A stretch of 64,000 nucleotides of DNA from Vanilla planifolia (Eukaryota > Streptophyta > Magnoliopsida > Asparagales > Orchidaceae): NCBI GenBank assembly GCA_023846275.1, contig JAIUJO010000229.1, positions 57,347-121,346 of the forward strand. The letters run 5' to 3'. Shown in pieces: positions 38,950 through 48,327 of the stretch. Numbering within the stretch: the stretch's first letter is position 1; each line of letters begins with the position of its first letter. The notes below the pieces were generated by a model, which worked only from the letters and a program-made list of their open reading frames with translations, made no database searches and was not told the DNA's origin. The position numbers were made by a program, and so were the translations under genes.

Positions 38950-41410
38950 TAGGATGGATCATCAATTCTACATAAACATAAAACTAATATTAATATGAAA
39001 AAATTATAGCGTCCATACATTTTGTCATCATAAAGGACATGACATTTAAAATATGGAATAATTTTCATATTACATTGGGTTAGAATTGAGATATTCAAGT
39101 TTTATTTATTTTGTAGAATACAAATATTTTTTTTAAGATATGTATTTCTTCTTTTCCGAGGTACTATTCATGCTCATTGAAAATCATAACATAAAAATGG
39201 CTGAAGAGCACTGCTTGGTGAGCACTATTCATCTACGTGTATGGTTTTCTCAAGACAACTTCAACAACTATTAGATCAAGAATCTATGGAACAAAGTAAA
39301 TACTCTATAAATATAGTATTATTATGATGTCGGAGTACTTGAAATCATAACATTATGTATTAAAAAAATTTGGCTATGAGATAACATACTGTATGTGGAA
39401 GGTTAGACAAGTTTGAAGTTTAAAAAGAATTGCAGACAACTAATATGACCTATGTTGATTATATTTATCATCCATTTACATTTGGTCATCACCAATACTA
39501 TTCATCATATGATGTTGTTTTATAGTGGAAATTTTTTTAGTAAGCAGAATAGATAAAAAGAATATTCAAATATGAACATAAGAAAAGCTTCTCAACTCTT
39601 ACACTAAACAGTCTCAATCTTTATTTGCATTGGACTAATATGATTGGCATTCTTCAATAAAAATACACTTTCAATGATATGAACATGCACATCAGACATA
39701 CAAAAATTAGAAAGTGCGTAACAATAATTGTCTCCAAATTGCAATCACACACACAAACTTACCCACTTTTATAATCATAATGGAGTTCTCACCATTTTTG
39801 TTGATGACATCAATAAATTCTAATCCATAAGTTCTACTAAATAATTTGAAGCAAAATTTACTAACTTATAATGCAATGTATAACACTTTTATTAGGATGT
39901 GTAAAACAAGGTGAATTATGCCATATATTATTTGAACTCTAGTATGAGAATGCTAAAGATATGTGTGAAAGTGATTTGTAGCTAATTAAAAATTAGAGAA
40001 AACTAATTTATGCTCTATCAGGGGTTTATCCATTCTAACTAGAAATCCAAAACATGAACAATAATGGCATATTATATAAAACATCATGAACAAAGATGCG
40101 GCTCGAGGTACTAAATCCATCTCTCTCAGTATAAGGATTGTTAATTAATGTATGCTTTTGCCAACCACTTGTTCACTCTTAATGGTGCCATAGTCATAAT
40201 GGGGATTATTATTGTACTTAATTTCATAACTTGAACCATGCTTTTGGGTGGCTTAGCTAAAATCAATATAATGCCTAATGATTTTTGAGGTTTAAGGCTA
40301 AATGGATTAATGACATGGCCAAACATTATTAATGTGGGATAGGTAGATAGAACTCTTGCTGTAGGATTTATGATAGAAGGTAATAATTAAAGGGATAACA
40401 ACAATGGTGGAGATAAATTCAAATAATAATTTTGATACTAAATAATCACATAAAACACCTATATTGAAAACTAAGGTTGTGTACTCCTGATAAAAAAAAC
40501 ATTATTTCTAGAAATATAATGCTAATATTTGAAAAAGATCTTTCTAGTTATTCCAATATAGGGCTTTAAATAGATTCTTATTTTAAACCTAAATTCCTAT
40601 GAAAAATTGACTAAACTACCATTCTTAATGAAAACAAGCAAAAATCATACTGTAAGTAGGAAAGGCTAAAAATATCATTAGGTAATTATATGAAACATTA
40701 AAAGCAATATTAAAATGAAAATAATAGTCAACTAACTAAAAATAAATAAAATGTAATAGCTCAACTCAAATATTTTCATAATTTAAGTTATCTTATATCA
40801 GTCAACACTATTAAGAGTTACTTTGTTATATAGTATGGTGCTCTAAGTAAATCTTTATCAAGCTTAACATTGATCTTCTGATTATGTAAAAGAACTAAAT
40901 TAATATCACAAAGCTAGTGGATAAAAATATAATTAAAAATCTTATCAAAAGGTCGATTGCTTTTTTATCAAAGCTTATTTTGAGTTATTAAAAAAACCAT
41001 TATGATTCAAACCATGACTTGTTGCATTGCAACATTTTACTTTTCTTCCCTCATTTTTAACATTTCTGTATAATTCACATTATGGCTTCACATTATTGTA
41101 TTCTAAATGAAGGCATGTTGTTACACATTTCTTCTTTCAATTATTTGAAATTATTCTTGAGCAATAGTATTTCAGCAACTCCACTCATGACCTCACTACC
41201 ATTTATATTTCAAAATTATTATGCTTTTTATTTGCCAAGTAGCTCTCATAAGAGTAAAAGATTTGGGTGACTTGTCTCCATTACCACAAAACTAATAATT
41301 AACATAGCAAAGTAATTGCATCTTAACTACTTCTGTTCATATTGAAATTGAAAATGATTATAGAGTATGAAATCCTTCCTTCAACTATTTTTAACTTTTT
41401 TGAAAGCAAG
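38950..41410. other. AT-rich spacer, nothing recognised
   Basis: Two open frames of about 60 codons (minus 40141-40326, plus 41082-41270) have no recognisable motif and no supporting context. The left part may hold the decayed 3' UTR of LINE-B. The right end is the insertion site of the gypsy element. Confidence 0.4.
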
Positions 41411-41415
41411 TTTTC
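41411..41415. repeat. Target-site duplication, left copy
   Basis: The 5-bp ttttc directly precedes the left LTR (which begins TGTTAC) and is repeated exactly after the right LTR. A 5-bp duplication is the usual footprint of Ty3/gypsy integrase. Confidence 0.95.
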
Positions 41416-43066
41416 TGTTACACCCCATATTTTCTAGGCTGATTTTGGCATAAATTTTTTTTTTTTTTTTTTTTTTGCATATAGACAGCTCAGATCGTCC
41501 CATACCAACCTGAGTAGCCTACGAAAAACATAGGATATAACACATCATTACACACCTACTTTCCTTAACAATGTGGATCCCATCTCCCTGGTACACCGTC
41601 AAATCAGGTTCATGACTCCTGAATTAACAGATGGACTCGCGCAATGTTACTCCTACTAGACCCAATACTCCTAACCCATACCGATAGGAGAACCGGTCTA
41701 ATAGAAGTCTGAACCCCCAATGTTAAGTTCCATAGTCATGTAATGACCTCACCATAAAAAATAAAATACATAACATCCTCAGATAAAATATAGCACTCCA
41801 TACACTATACCATCAAGATAATAAAGTAAAACAGTGAATGGAAACTACATCACAAAAATAAGATCCAAGTCCAACAAATACAATATCATCCAACTAGATA
41901 CATAAGTCAGAATTACCCTCACATAATACAAGACATAAAAATAACAGTCTCACTGACAACATCCAACAGCAACAATTTATTAACCAGAATTTCTCAGATA
42001 ATCATCGATCAGATATCCTCCACAAGTCTGCTGACCACGATCCCACCTAATCTGGTAGCGTCAAGTCTGCCGAGCCACTAAAAATATATAATACGGAAAT
42101 GAGCTACGCCCAGTAGGAAAGACAGCTAGTAAAACTCACATGCAAGAGAAGGATAATAGCAAGAGTATAAGAATACAGCATAACAATATATGGTGGATAG
42201 GCACTCTCAGTTCCAGACTCCGACCAATCACAGTCACCCCCAGTCACAACAGAGTAGCTCTCCTCTGTGCTCCCAGGTAGCATGCTAGCGGGACACGCCC
42301 ATCTCTGCGCACGCATGGCGCCTAGCACCCGACACCGCAGCGTCTCTCGTCAATCAATCTTCTGGAGACTATAGACAAACCCGTCACATAGATCTCTAGC
42401 CAACGTGAGACACCCTGGCTAGCCACGGCGAGTCACCCCTGCCGCTGCCACTCTCAGGCATGCAGGCCTACACTCGTGGACCAGAAGAGGTCGACTTAGC
42501 CACCGTCCCAAGAAGTCCTCTCCCAACAATTTCCATAGAAGCCACGCCCCTACAGTCATTGCCAAGCTTTAACTCCAAGATTCGGCAACATGTGTCCAGA
42601 TACAACAAGGCGCATACCAGTCCACATGTATACTGTGAAAGTTAAGTCTGAACCGCACAGTTACCTACCACAACTACCCTAAAACATTATATAGGGTCTA
42701 TAGTAGTCCGGTCCAGTATGCCAATCCATAAAATATGCCCACACTGAGTAAACTGACTCAATCCATGCCATTGTCATACAAGTAACATAACTGTACCAAA
42801 ATTCTGATTGTTTCTGCAGCACCTAAGTGTCACACTTCCTTCCAACTAATTCAGTTGTACTGAATTCATTGGTAATTTCCAACAGTCAATTTCAACTTGG
42901 CTACGTGATTTCCAAAAATCACATTTTCACACTTCAGGAAATTTTAAATTCCAAGTTTTTTCCTTTTTCTGACTTTTTTCATAATTTAATAATTCCCGGA
43001 AATTCAATTACCGAATTTTCCAAATTTTCAAAAATCAATTTCCGCCCCTTTTTCCATTTTTTCAAA

Positions 43067-43187
43067 AATTCGGAATAAAATTCCGAATTAAAATTCCGCA
43101 TATCCTTTTTCCGAAATTCGGATTAATTTCCGAATTAGAATTCCCACATTTCCATTTCCGAAAAATTCGGATTAATCTTCCGAATTT
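43067..43187. repeat. Three phased inverted repeats in the 3' LTR
   Basis: Three hairpin-forming inverted repeats share the core aattcgga/tccgaatt (first copy aattcggaat/attccgaatt): arms 43067-43076 with 43080-43089, 43115-43122 with 43129-43136, and 43163-43171 with 43179-43187. Their centres are about 48 and 50 bp apart. The mirrored set in the other LTR (about 49980-50105) has the second repeat shortened by 1 bp. They fall in the transcribed part of the LTR. Confidence 0.85.
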
Positions 43188-43957
43188 AAAAATCCGCATT
43201 TCTTTTCTTCCGCGCCGCATATAATTATTAATAAAAATTATATAATTATAATTACTTAAATAATTAAACCGAATTTACTTAATCCGTCTCCTTCCTCCGC
43301 CCGGCGCCCGCGAAACCCTAGCCGACAAGTCCTCCGGGAAATTTCGTTTTCCCCCGTCGATTTTCGGCGACCGAGATCAAGGAGAAACAAAATCCGATGT
43401 TCATACTATCCTAATTTGTCAATAATGTCACTAATTTCTAAGGATTCAATTAAATTTTCCACCAAAGGAGTTTCATCCGATCACCAATTTGACAATTTAC
43501 GAAATTAAACAATTCCAGCACACGATACTACCTTAACATGAATAAAGCACATAATCAATTCAACACATGCTTGGTAAAATTCCCGAATTCGGCGGGTATA
43601 ATTTTCCGAAACCCTAAAACCTAACACGCTAAAATTATAATACTGCAATGCATTTCCGACTTCAAAATTTCAATCACATGCTCAGATAGACATTAACAAA
43701 ATATACCATGCTTTAATTTTGCTAAATAACTAATTTAATTTCTGAATTTCCTACCTCAACGACGCCGGCGACGGTGAACTTCGTCCGCAGCTCGCCGCAG
43801 CTCCTCACCGAACGAATCCGGTATCAATCGACTCTCCGCGTTCCCTGTGAATCTCCAGGCACAAAAAGCCCCTTGCCAGGCCGCCGGAATCACGCGCCGT
43901 ACGCCGGAAAAATCTCTCTATCGGTCGGTCGAACGAACCCTAATCGTTTCGCGAGGG

Positions 43958-43965
43958 TTTTATAT
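43958..43965 (-). promoter_or_regulatory. TATA box in the 3' LTR
   Basis: Minus-strand atataaaaccc, about 490 bp from the 5' edge of the LTR in element orientation. The transcript start would be about 30 bp further, leaving a leader of roughly 2.5 kb within the LTR (R-U5). Confidence 0.6.
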
Positions 43966-44000
43966 TTCTGGACGACACGGTGAAAATCCACTACGCACCG

Positions 44001-44080
44001 TTGACACGCTTTCGACACGGTAAGCACCCGATACGCGCTGTCGACACGCTATCGACACGGTAAGCACCCGATCAGCCGGT
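44001..44080. repeat. 40-bp tandem repeat upstream of the TATA box (3' LTR)
   Basis: Two units of 40 bp starting at 44001 and 44041. The first 32 bp match with two mismatches, sharing gacacgct and tcgacacggtaagcacccga. A partial third copy of gacacggt lies at 43974-43981. The same structure is present in the other LTR at 50914-50993, so it predates this insertion. Confidence 0.9.
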
Positions 44081-44448
44081 TCAATCCCAACTGTCGATCA
44101 CGACCGTCCGATCCGCTTATCAGAACGCACGCGCAAACTAACTCGGCGAACCGCCTCCGCCTCCGCTGAACCGTTCCGGTCCGGTTCACGCGCGATAAAA
44201 ATAAATTTCCGGTTTTAAAATAACCGATCATAATTGATTTTCGAATTTCCAAAAATCCAATAAATCCAAATAAACAGGGAAAATTACTTAAAAATTACCT
44301 CGGTGCTCCGAAAAATCCCCAGAAATTTCAGAAATTCCAATAGCCTCTAATTGAGCTCCTGGCTCATCCTCCTGTCGATCTGAAATCATCCAAGCCAAAA
44401 ATTAATTTATTAAAGATTAATATAAAAATTTTTTTACTGGGTATAACA

Positions 44449-44461
44449 ATCTCCCCACCTT
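44449..44461 (-). other. Polypurine tract
   Basis: The minus strand reads aaggtggggagat directly against the TGTTATACCC start of the 3' LTR. Polypurine tracts at this place prime plus-strand DNA synthesis. The polyprotein stop codon (44465-44463) overlaps its upstream edge region. Confidence 0.9.
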
Positions 44462-44462
44462 A

Positions 44463-45251
44463 TCAGGAATTTCGCCCTCGAAATTCAGCAAGAAGTTCCG
44501 GCCACTTCTCCGCAACATCCTGCTCTAGCTCCCAGGTTGCCTCCCTTTCGTCATGTCTATTCCACAGCACCTTGACCATAGGAAACGACCTGTTCCTCAG
44601 CTGTCTGCTGCTCTCCTCGAGGATGCGAACTGGTAGTTCTACATAAGAAGAGTCTGGTGTCACTTGCAAACCAGGAAGATCATCACTGATACAATGAGAA
44701 GGATCTGGCACATATCTCTTGAGATTCGAAACATGGAACACATTGTGAATCCCAGTTAGATGCTCAGGAAGTGCCAACCTGTAAGCCACCTCACCAATCC
44801 TCTCTAGAATAGGATAGGGTCCAATGTAACGAGGTCGAAGCTTAGAAGGCTTCCCGAACCGGAATAGACCCCGCATAGGACTGATCTTCAGGAATACCCT
44901 ATCTCCCACAGAGAACTCAACAGCTCTGTGCTTAGGATCATAATATTTCGTCTGGCGATCTTGCACAGTGCGTAATCTGTCCCGCAACAACTTGACTTCC
45001 GCTGTGGTCTCCTCCTCAATCTGGGGTCCCCACACTCTCCTGGAATCACCCTCCTCCCAACAAAGAGGAGATCTACACCGACGTCCATATAGTGCCTCGT
45101 AAGGCGCCATACCAATCGACGCCTGGAAGCTGTTATTGTACACAAACTCTACCAAGGGTAACCGTCTGGCCCAATCTGTTGAGTAAGTTTGTACGCTCAA
45201 GCGTAGCAAATCCTCCAAGGTCCGAATAGTCCGCTCAGACTGTCCATCTGT
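44463..45251 (-). pseudogene. pol: Gypsy integrase C-terminal and chromodomain-like tail
   Basis: Third segment, again in frame, from the codon after the TAG at 45254-45252 to a TGA at 44465-44463. It begins TDGQSERT, carrying the catalytic Glu of the integrase core. The GPY/F module is visible (YIGPYPILERIGEVAYRL, near 44830-44775), followed by NVFHVSNLKRYVPDP. The last 55 or so residues (about 44645-44480: VELPVRILE, SFPMVKVLWN, EATWELE) match the chromodomain-like tail of plant Tekay/Del elements, which directs integration to heterochromatin. The stop codon sits next to the polypurine tract, as usual. Confidence 0.93.
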
Positions 45252-46439
45252 CTAAGGATGATAAGCAGTACTGAACTTCAACTGTGTACCCATGGCAGTG
45301 TGTAAGCTCATCCAAAACTGTGATGTGAACTTGGCGTCTCTGTCAGAAATAATAGATCGGGGAATCCCATGCAATCTGACAATCTGCTGAATATATACCT
45401 CTGCCAATTGTGCCGCTGAATCCATCTTCTTAATTGATAAGAAATGGGCTGACTTGGTCAATCGATCCACGATGACCCAAATGGCGTCAAAACCTTGTCT
45501 GGTACGAGGAAGACCAGTTACAAAGTCCATAGTGATGTCATCCCATTTCCACTCCGGAATCGGCAATCTCTGCAACAATCCTCCAGGTCTCTGGTGCTCG
45601 GCCTTAACTTGTTGACATGTAAGGCACTTCTTAACAAAAGCAGCAACATCTGCCTTCAAACCTCTCCACCAGAAAACACTCCTCAAATTCTTATACATCT
45701 TGACTTCTCCAGGGTGCATAGCCAAAGTTCCATAATGAGCCTCTCGAAGGATCCTCTCCCTGAACTCCTGATGTGATGGCACATACCAGTGACTCCTGAA
45801 AGTCAAAATGTCGTCTCTGAGAGCAAAGTCTCCTCCCAATCCCTGCGATGCCAACTCAAACTTCTCCTTCAGCTCTTCATCGCAACGCTGAAGATCACGC
45901 ATCTCAGATAACCAGTCAGCCCGAATAGTCAACGAACTGAGTCTGTGAGCCAGTCTCTGAACAGACAACTGTTCCTGACATCTCTCAACATCCCAATCCA
46001 AGTCTGCTATAGAGTCGCAAGCTATCACAATATGCACAACTGCGTGTCTGCTCAAGGCATCAGCCACTGGATTAGCCTTCCCCTCGCAGTAGTTTATTGT
46101 CAACTCGTAATCTTTTATCAGTTCCAACCACCTCCTCTGCCTCAAATTCAGTTCCTTCTGAGTGAATAGATATTTGAGACTCTTGTGGTCGGAGAAGCAA
46201 TCTACAGGAACTCTGTACAAATAATGTCTCCATATCTTCAAGGCAAAAATGACAGCAGCTAACTCCAAATCATGAGTGGGATAATTCTTCTCATGATCCT
46301 TCAGTTGCCTCGAAGCATATGCTATAACTCTACTATCCTGCATCAGTACGGCTCCCAAGCCTATATGTGAAGCATCAGTATACATCTGATACGGCTTCTC
46401 CTGTGTAGGTAACATCAATACTGGAGCGGTGCTAAGCCT
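45252..46439 (-). pseudogene. pol: Gypsy RNase H and integrase N-terminal and core
   Basis: Second segment, in the same frame, between the TAG at 46442-46440 and another TAG at 45254-45252. Counting from 46418: RNase H has D15 (YTDAS), E52 (DLELAAV), D77 (SDHKS) and D120 (NPVADALSR), so its four acidic residues are present. Integrase follows with the H228-H235-C265-C268 zinc finger (AHYGTLAMH ... CLTC) and catalytic Asp 298 (MDFVTGLP) and Asp 359 (IISDRD). The third catalytic residue, Glu, lies seven codons (six residues on) after the second TAG, giving exactly 35 residues between D359 and it. Only a TTG-type opening is available for this part alone, so it would not be made by itself. Confidence 0.93.
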
Positions 46440-48173
46440 CTACTTCAGCTCTAGGAAACTGTTCTCACAACTCTCTGACCACTCAAAAGATTTTCCCTTC
46501 CGGGTCAACTGTGTTAGTGGAGCGGCCAGTCTAGAAAAGTGAGGAACAAATTTCCTATAGTATCCAGCCAAACCAAGGAAACTCCGGATCTCAGTGACAG
46601 AAGATGGCCGTTTCCAATCCATAATAGCTCGTATCTTGCTAGGATCAACAGCCACGCCTTCTGCACTAACAATGTGTCCCAAGAATGCTACTGAGTCCAG
46701 CCAAAAGGAACACTTGGAGAATTTTGCATACAGCTCATTCTCCCGCAACACTGTAAGTACAGTCCTCAACTGATCTGCATGAGTTTCCCTATCTCTGGAA
46801 TAAATCAATATATCATCTATAAAGATGATCACAAACCGATCCAGAAAGGCATGAAACACTCGATGCATCAGGTTCATAAATACTGCTGGTGCATTAGTCA
46901 ATCCAAAAGGTAACACTGTGAACTCGTAATGTCCATATCTAGTACGGAATGCTGTTTTGGGTACATCAGAATCTCTAATCCGGATCTGGTGATAACCCGA
47001 GCGTAAATCAATCTTGGAGAACACAGTTGCTCCCTGAAGCTGATCCAACAAATCATCGATGCGTGGTAAAGGGTATCGGTTATGAATAGTAACCTTATTC
47101 AATTCCCTATAATCCACACACAGCCTCATACTACCATCTTTCTTCTTGACGAATAAGACAGGGGCACCCCAGGGTGAACAACTGGGGCGTATGAGTCCCT
47201 TGTCTAATAAGTCCTGTAACTGAGTCTTCAACTCTGCTAGCTCGGCTAGAGCCATCCTGTAAGGAGCTCTAGCAATAGGAGCTACTCCTGCCTCCAAATC
47301 AATCGTAAACTCCACTTCCCTAGCTGGTGGAAGTCCAGGCAATTCCTCTGGAAAAACCATAGGGAAGTCTCTCACCACTGGAATATCTAACATAGGGGTA
47401 GTGGTGGCTTGGCTATCGGTCACATAGGCCAACCAACCAGTACAACCCTTACTTACTAACCTCTCTGCCTGAAGAACTGAGATCAGGGGAATCTGCCTGT
47501 TCAGACCAAAGTATATCACATCCTCCGAACCAGGCACTCTGATCCTGACCTTCTTCTCCCAACAATCCAGCACCACTGCATGGTAGCACAACCAATCCAT
47601 TCCCAAAATGATGTCGAACTCTGCTAGTGGCACACATATCAACTCTGTCACGAACTCGTGTCCACTAATCAGAATAGATTCGTCAATCTTCTGAACAGTG
47701 GGAATCTCTTTCCCATCAGGAAGCCTAACCAATAAGGGTTCCTTCAAGTAACCCTTGGATCCTGATATCTGATTCCAAATCCTCTCAGCTATCTCGCTGT
47801 TCTGGACCTCCCCAAACACAGCGCGCCGCTGGCCTCTCCACCAGGTAGCAGCCTCTCCCTCCAATACTAGAGCAGCAAGTACTACCCTCATGCCGAATGG
47901 ACATCCCAAGGCATCAAACAGCTCAAGCATATGAGCCATCCAGTCATCTGCCACCGCTGGGTCAGCCGACCCACTGAAGCTCCGCGGACGCAACCGCATG
48001 AAGGCATCGATCCAACGATCCATGGCTGGCTCAACTGGCAATGCTGGGCTCGTCTCTGGGGTAGGAGTAGTAGATACAGGTCTGCCTCTAGCTGCTCCAC
48101 GAGCAGAAAGTCTCCTGGTACCAACCATACTGTCAAAAGCAACTAATCTGGCATTAGAGTCGTCATTTGGCAT
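46440..48173 (-). pseudogene. gag-pol: Gypsy Gag fragment-protease remnant-reverse transcriptase
   Basis: First segment of the broken gag-pol frame (577 codons from ATG 48173, ending in TAG 46442-46440). Another ATG in frame at 48128 begins MVGTRR and may be the usual start. Residues about 52-123 are the N-terminal Gag domain (ending [15 protein letters not shown]). Around residues 124-145 the frame jumps to the C-terminal half of the aspartic protease (LPDGKEIP ... [10 protein letters not shown], 151-195), so the rest of Gag, its CCHC knuckle and the protease D-S/T-G active site are missing, yet the frame is kept. RT spans about 320-500 with [11 protein letters not shown] (387-397) and the catalytic FIDDIL (451-456), both intact. 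The RNase H start is cut by the TAG at a site where the family has a sense codon. Confidence 0.93.
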
Positions 48174-48215
48174 TTGGCATACGGACTACCATAGTCTAAT
48201 AAAATGACCAACAGT

Positions 48216-48227
48216 TCTCCCCACCTT
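48216..48227 (-). other. Second polypurine tract-like motif in the leader
   Basis: The minus strand reads aaggtggggaga, the same 12 bases found in the polypurine tract at 44450-44461. It lies about 105 bp downstream of the 5' LTR and 43 bp upstream of the first ATG of gag. It could be a second plus-strand primer or a by-product of past template switching. Confidence 0.55.
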
Positions 48228-48231
48228 GGGT

Positions 48232-48317
48232 TGAACTTCTATAGATGTCTAGCCCCATTATCCTAACCTAGGGCTGAACTTCTATACATGTCTAGCCCCA
48301 CTATCCTAACCTAGGGC
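48232..48317 (-). repeat. Two 43-bp tandem units next to the primer binding site
   Basis: Two 43-bp units (48232-48274 and 48275-48317) differ at only two positions. In element orientation each contains AGCCC and, 14-15 nt later, GGGCT, so each can form a stem-loop. The unit nearer the LTR overlaps the last three bases of the primer binding site. The position in the untranslated leader suggests a role in packaging, dimerisation or priming, but this is inference. Confidence 0.9.
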
Positions 48318-48327
48318 TCTGATACCA
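48315..48327 (-). other. Primer binding site for tRNA-iMet
   Basis: The minus strand reads TGGTATCAGAGCC, complementary to the 3' end of plant initiator-methionine tRNA. It lies 4 bp (agag) after the 5' LTR end in element orientation. Initiator tRNA priming is standard for this group of elements. Confidence 0.95.

Larger units (their letters stand above)
41416..44448 (-). repeat. Gypsy 3' LTR (left copy)
   Basis: 3033 bp, on the + strand beginning TGTTACACCCC and ending GGGTATAACA (TG...CA ends). In element orientation it follows the polypurine tract. It contains a TATA box at 43958-43964, a 40-bp tandem repeat upstream of it (44001-44080), a T run of 22 (41455-41476) and phased inverted repeats (43067-43187). 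Open frames within it occur in both LTRs and have no motif, so none is annotated as a gene. Confidence 0.97.

Noticed and set aside
42104-42328. Minus-strand open frame in the left LTR, with an almost identical frame at 49018-49242 in the right LTR
   Set aside because: It is repeated only because the LTRs are duplicates. The translation has no family motif, and frames elsewhere in the LTR are shadows as well.
42827-43078. Plus-strand 83-codon open frame in the left LTR, repeated at 49741-49992
   Set aside because: Antisense to the element, low-complexity Phe/Ser/Asn-rich, and duplicated with the LTR; no start context or motif.
45495-45776. Plus-strand frames opposite the integrase (45495-45776, 45945-46169, 47931-48207)
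   Set aside because: Shadows of the strongly coding minus strand; no independent motif or promoter.
45252-46442. Programmed TAG readthrough of pol, as in some retroviruses
   Set aside because: The two TAG codons lie inside RNase H and integrase domains, not at a gag-pol border, and both fall where the family has a conserved sense codon. Loss by mutation is simpler.
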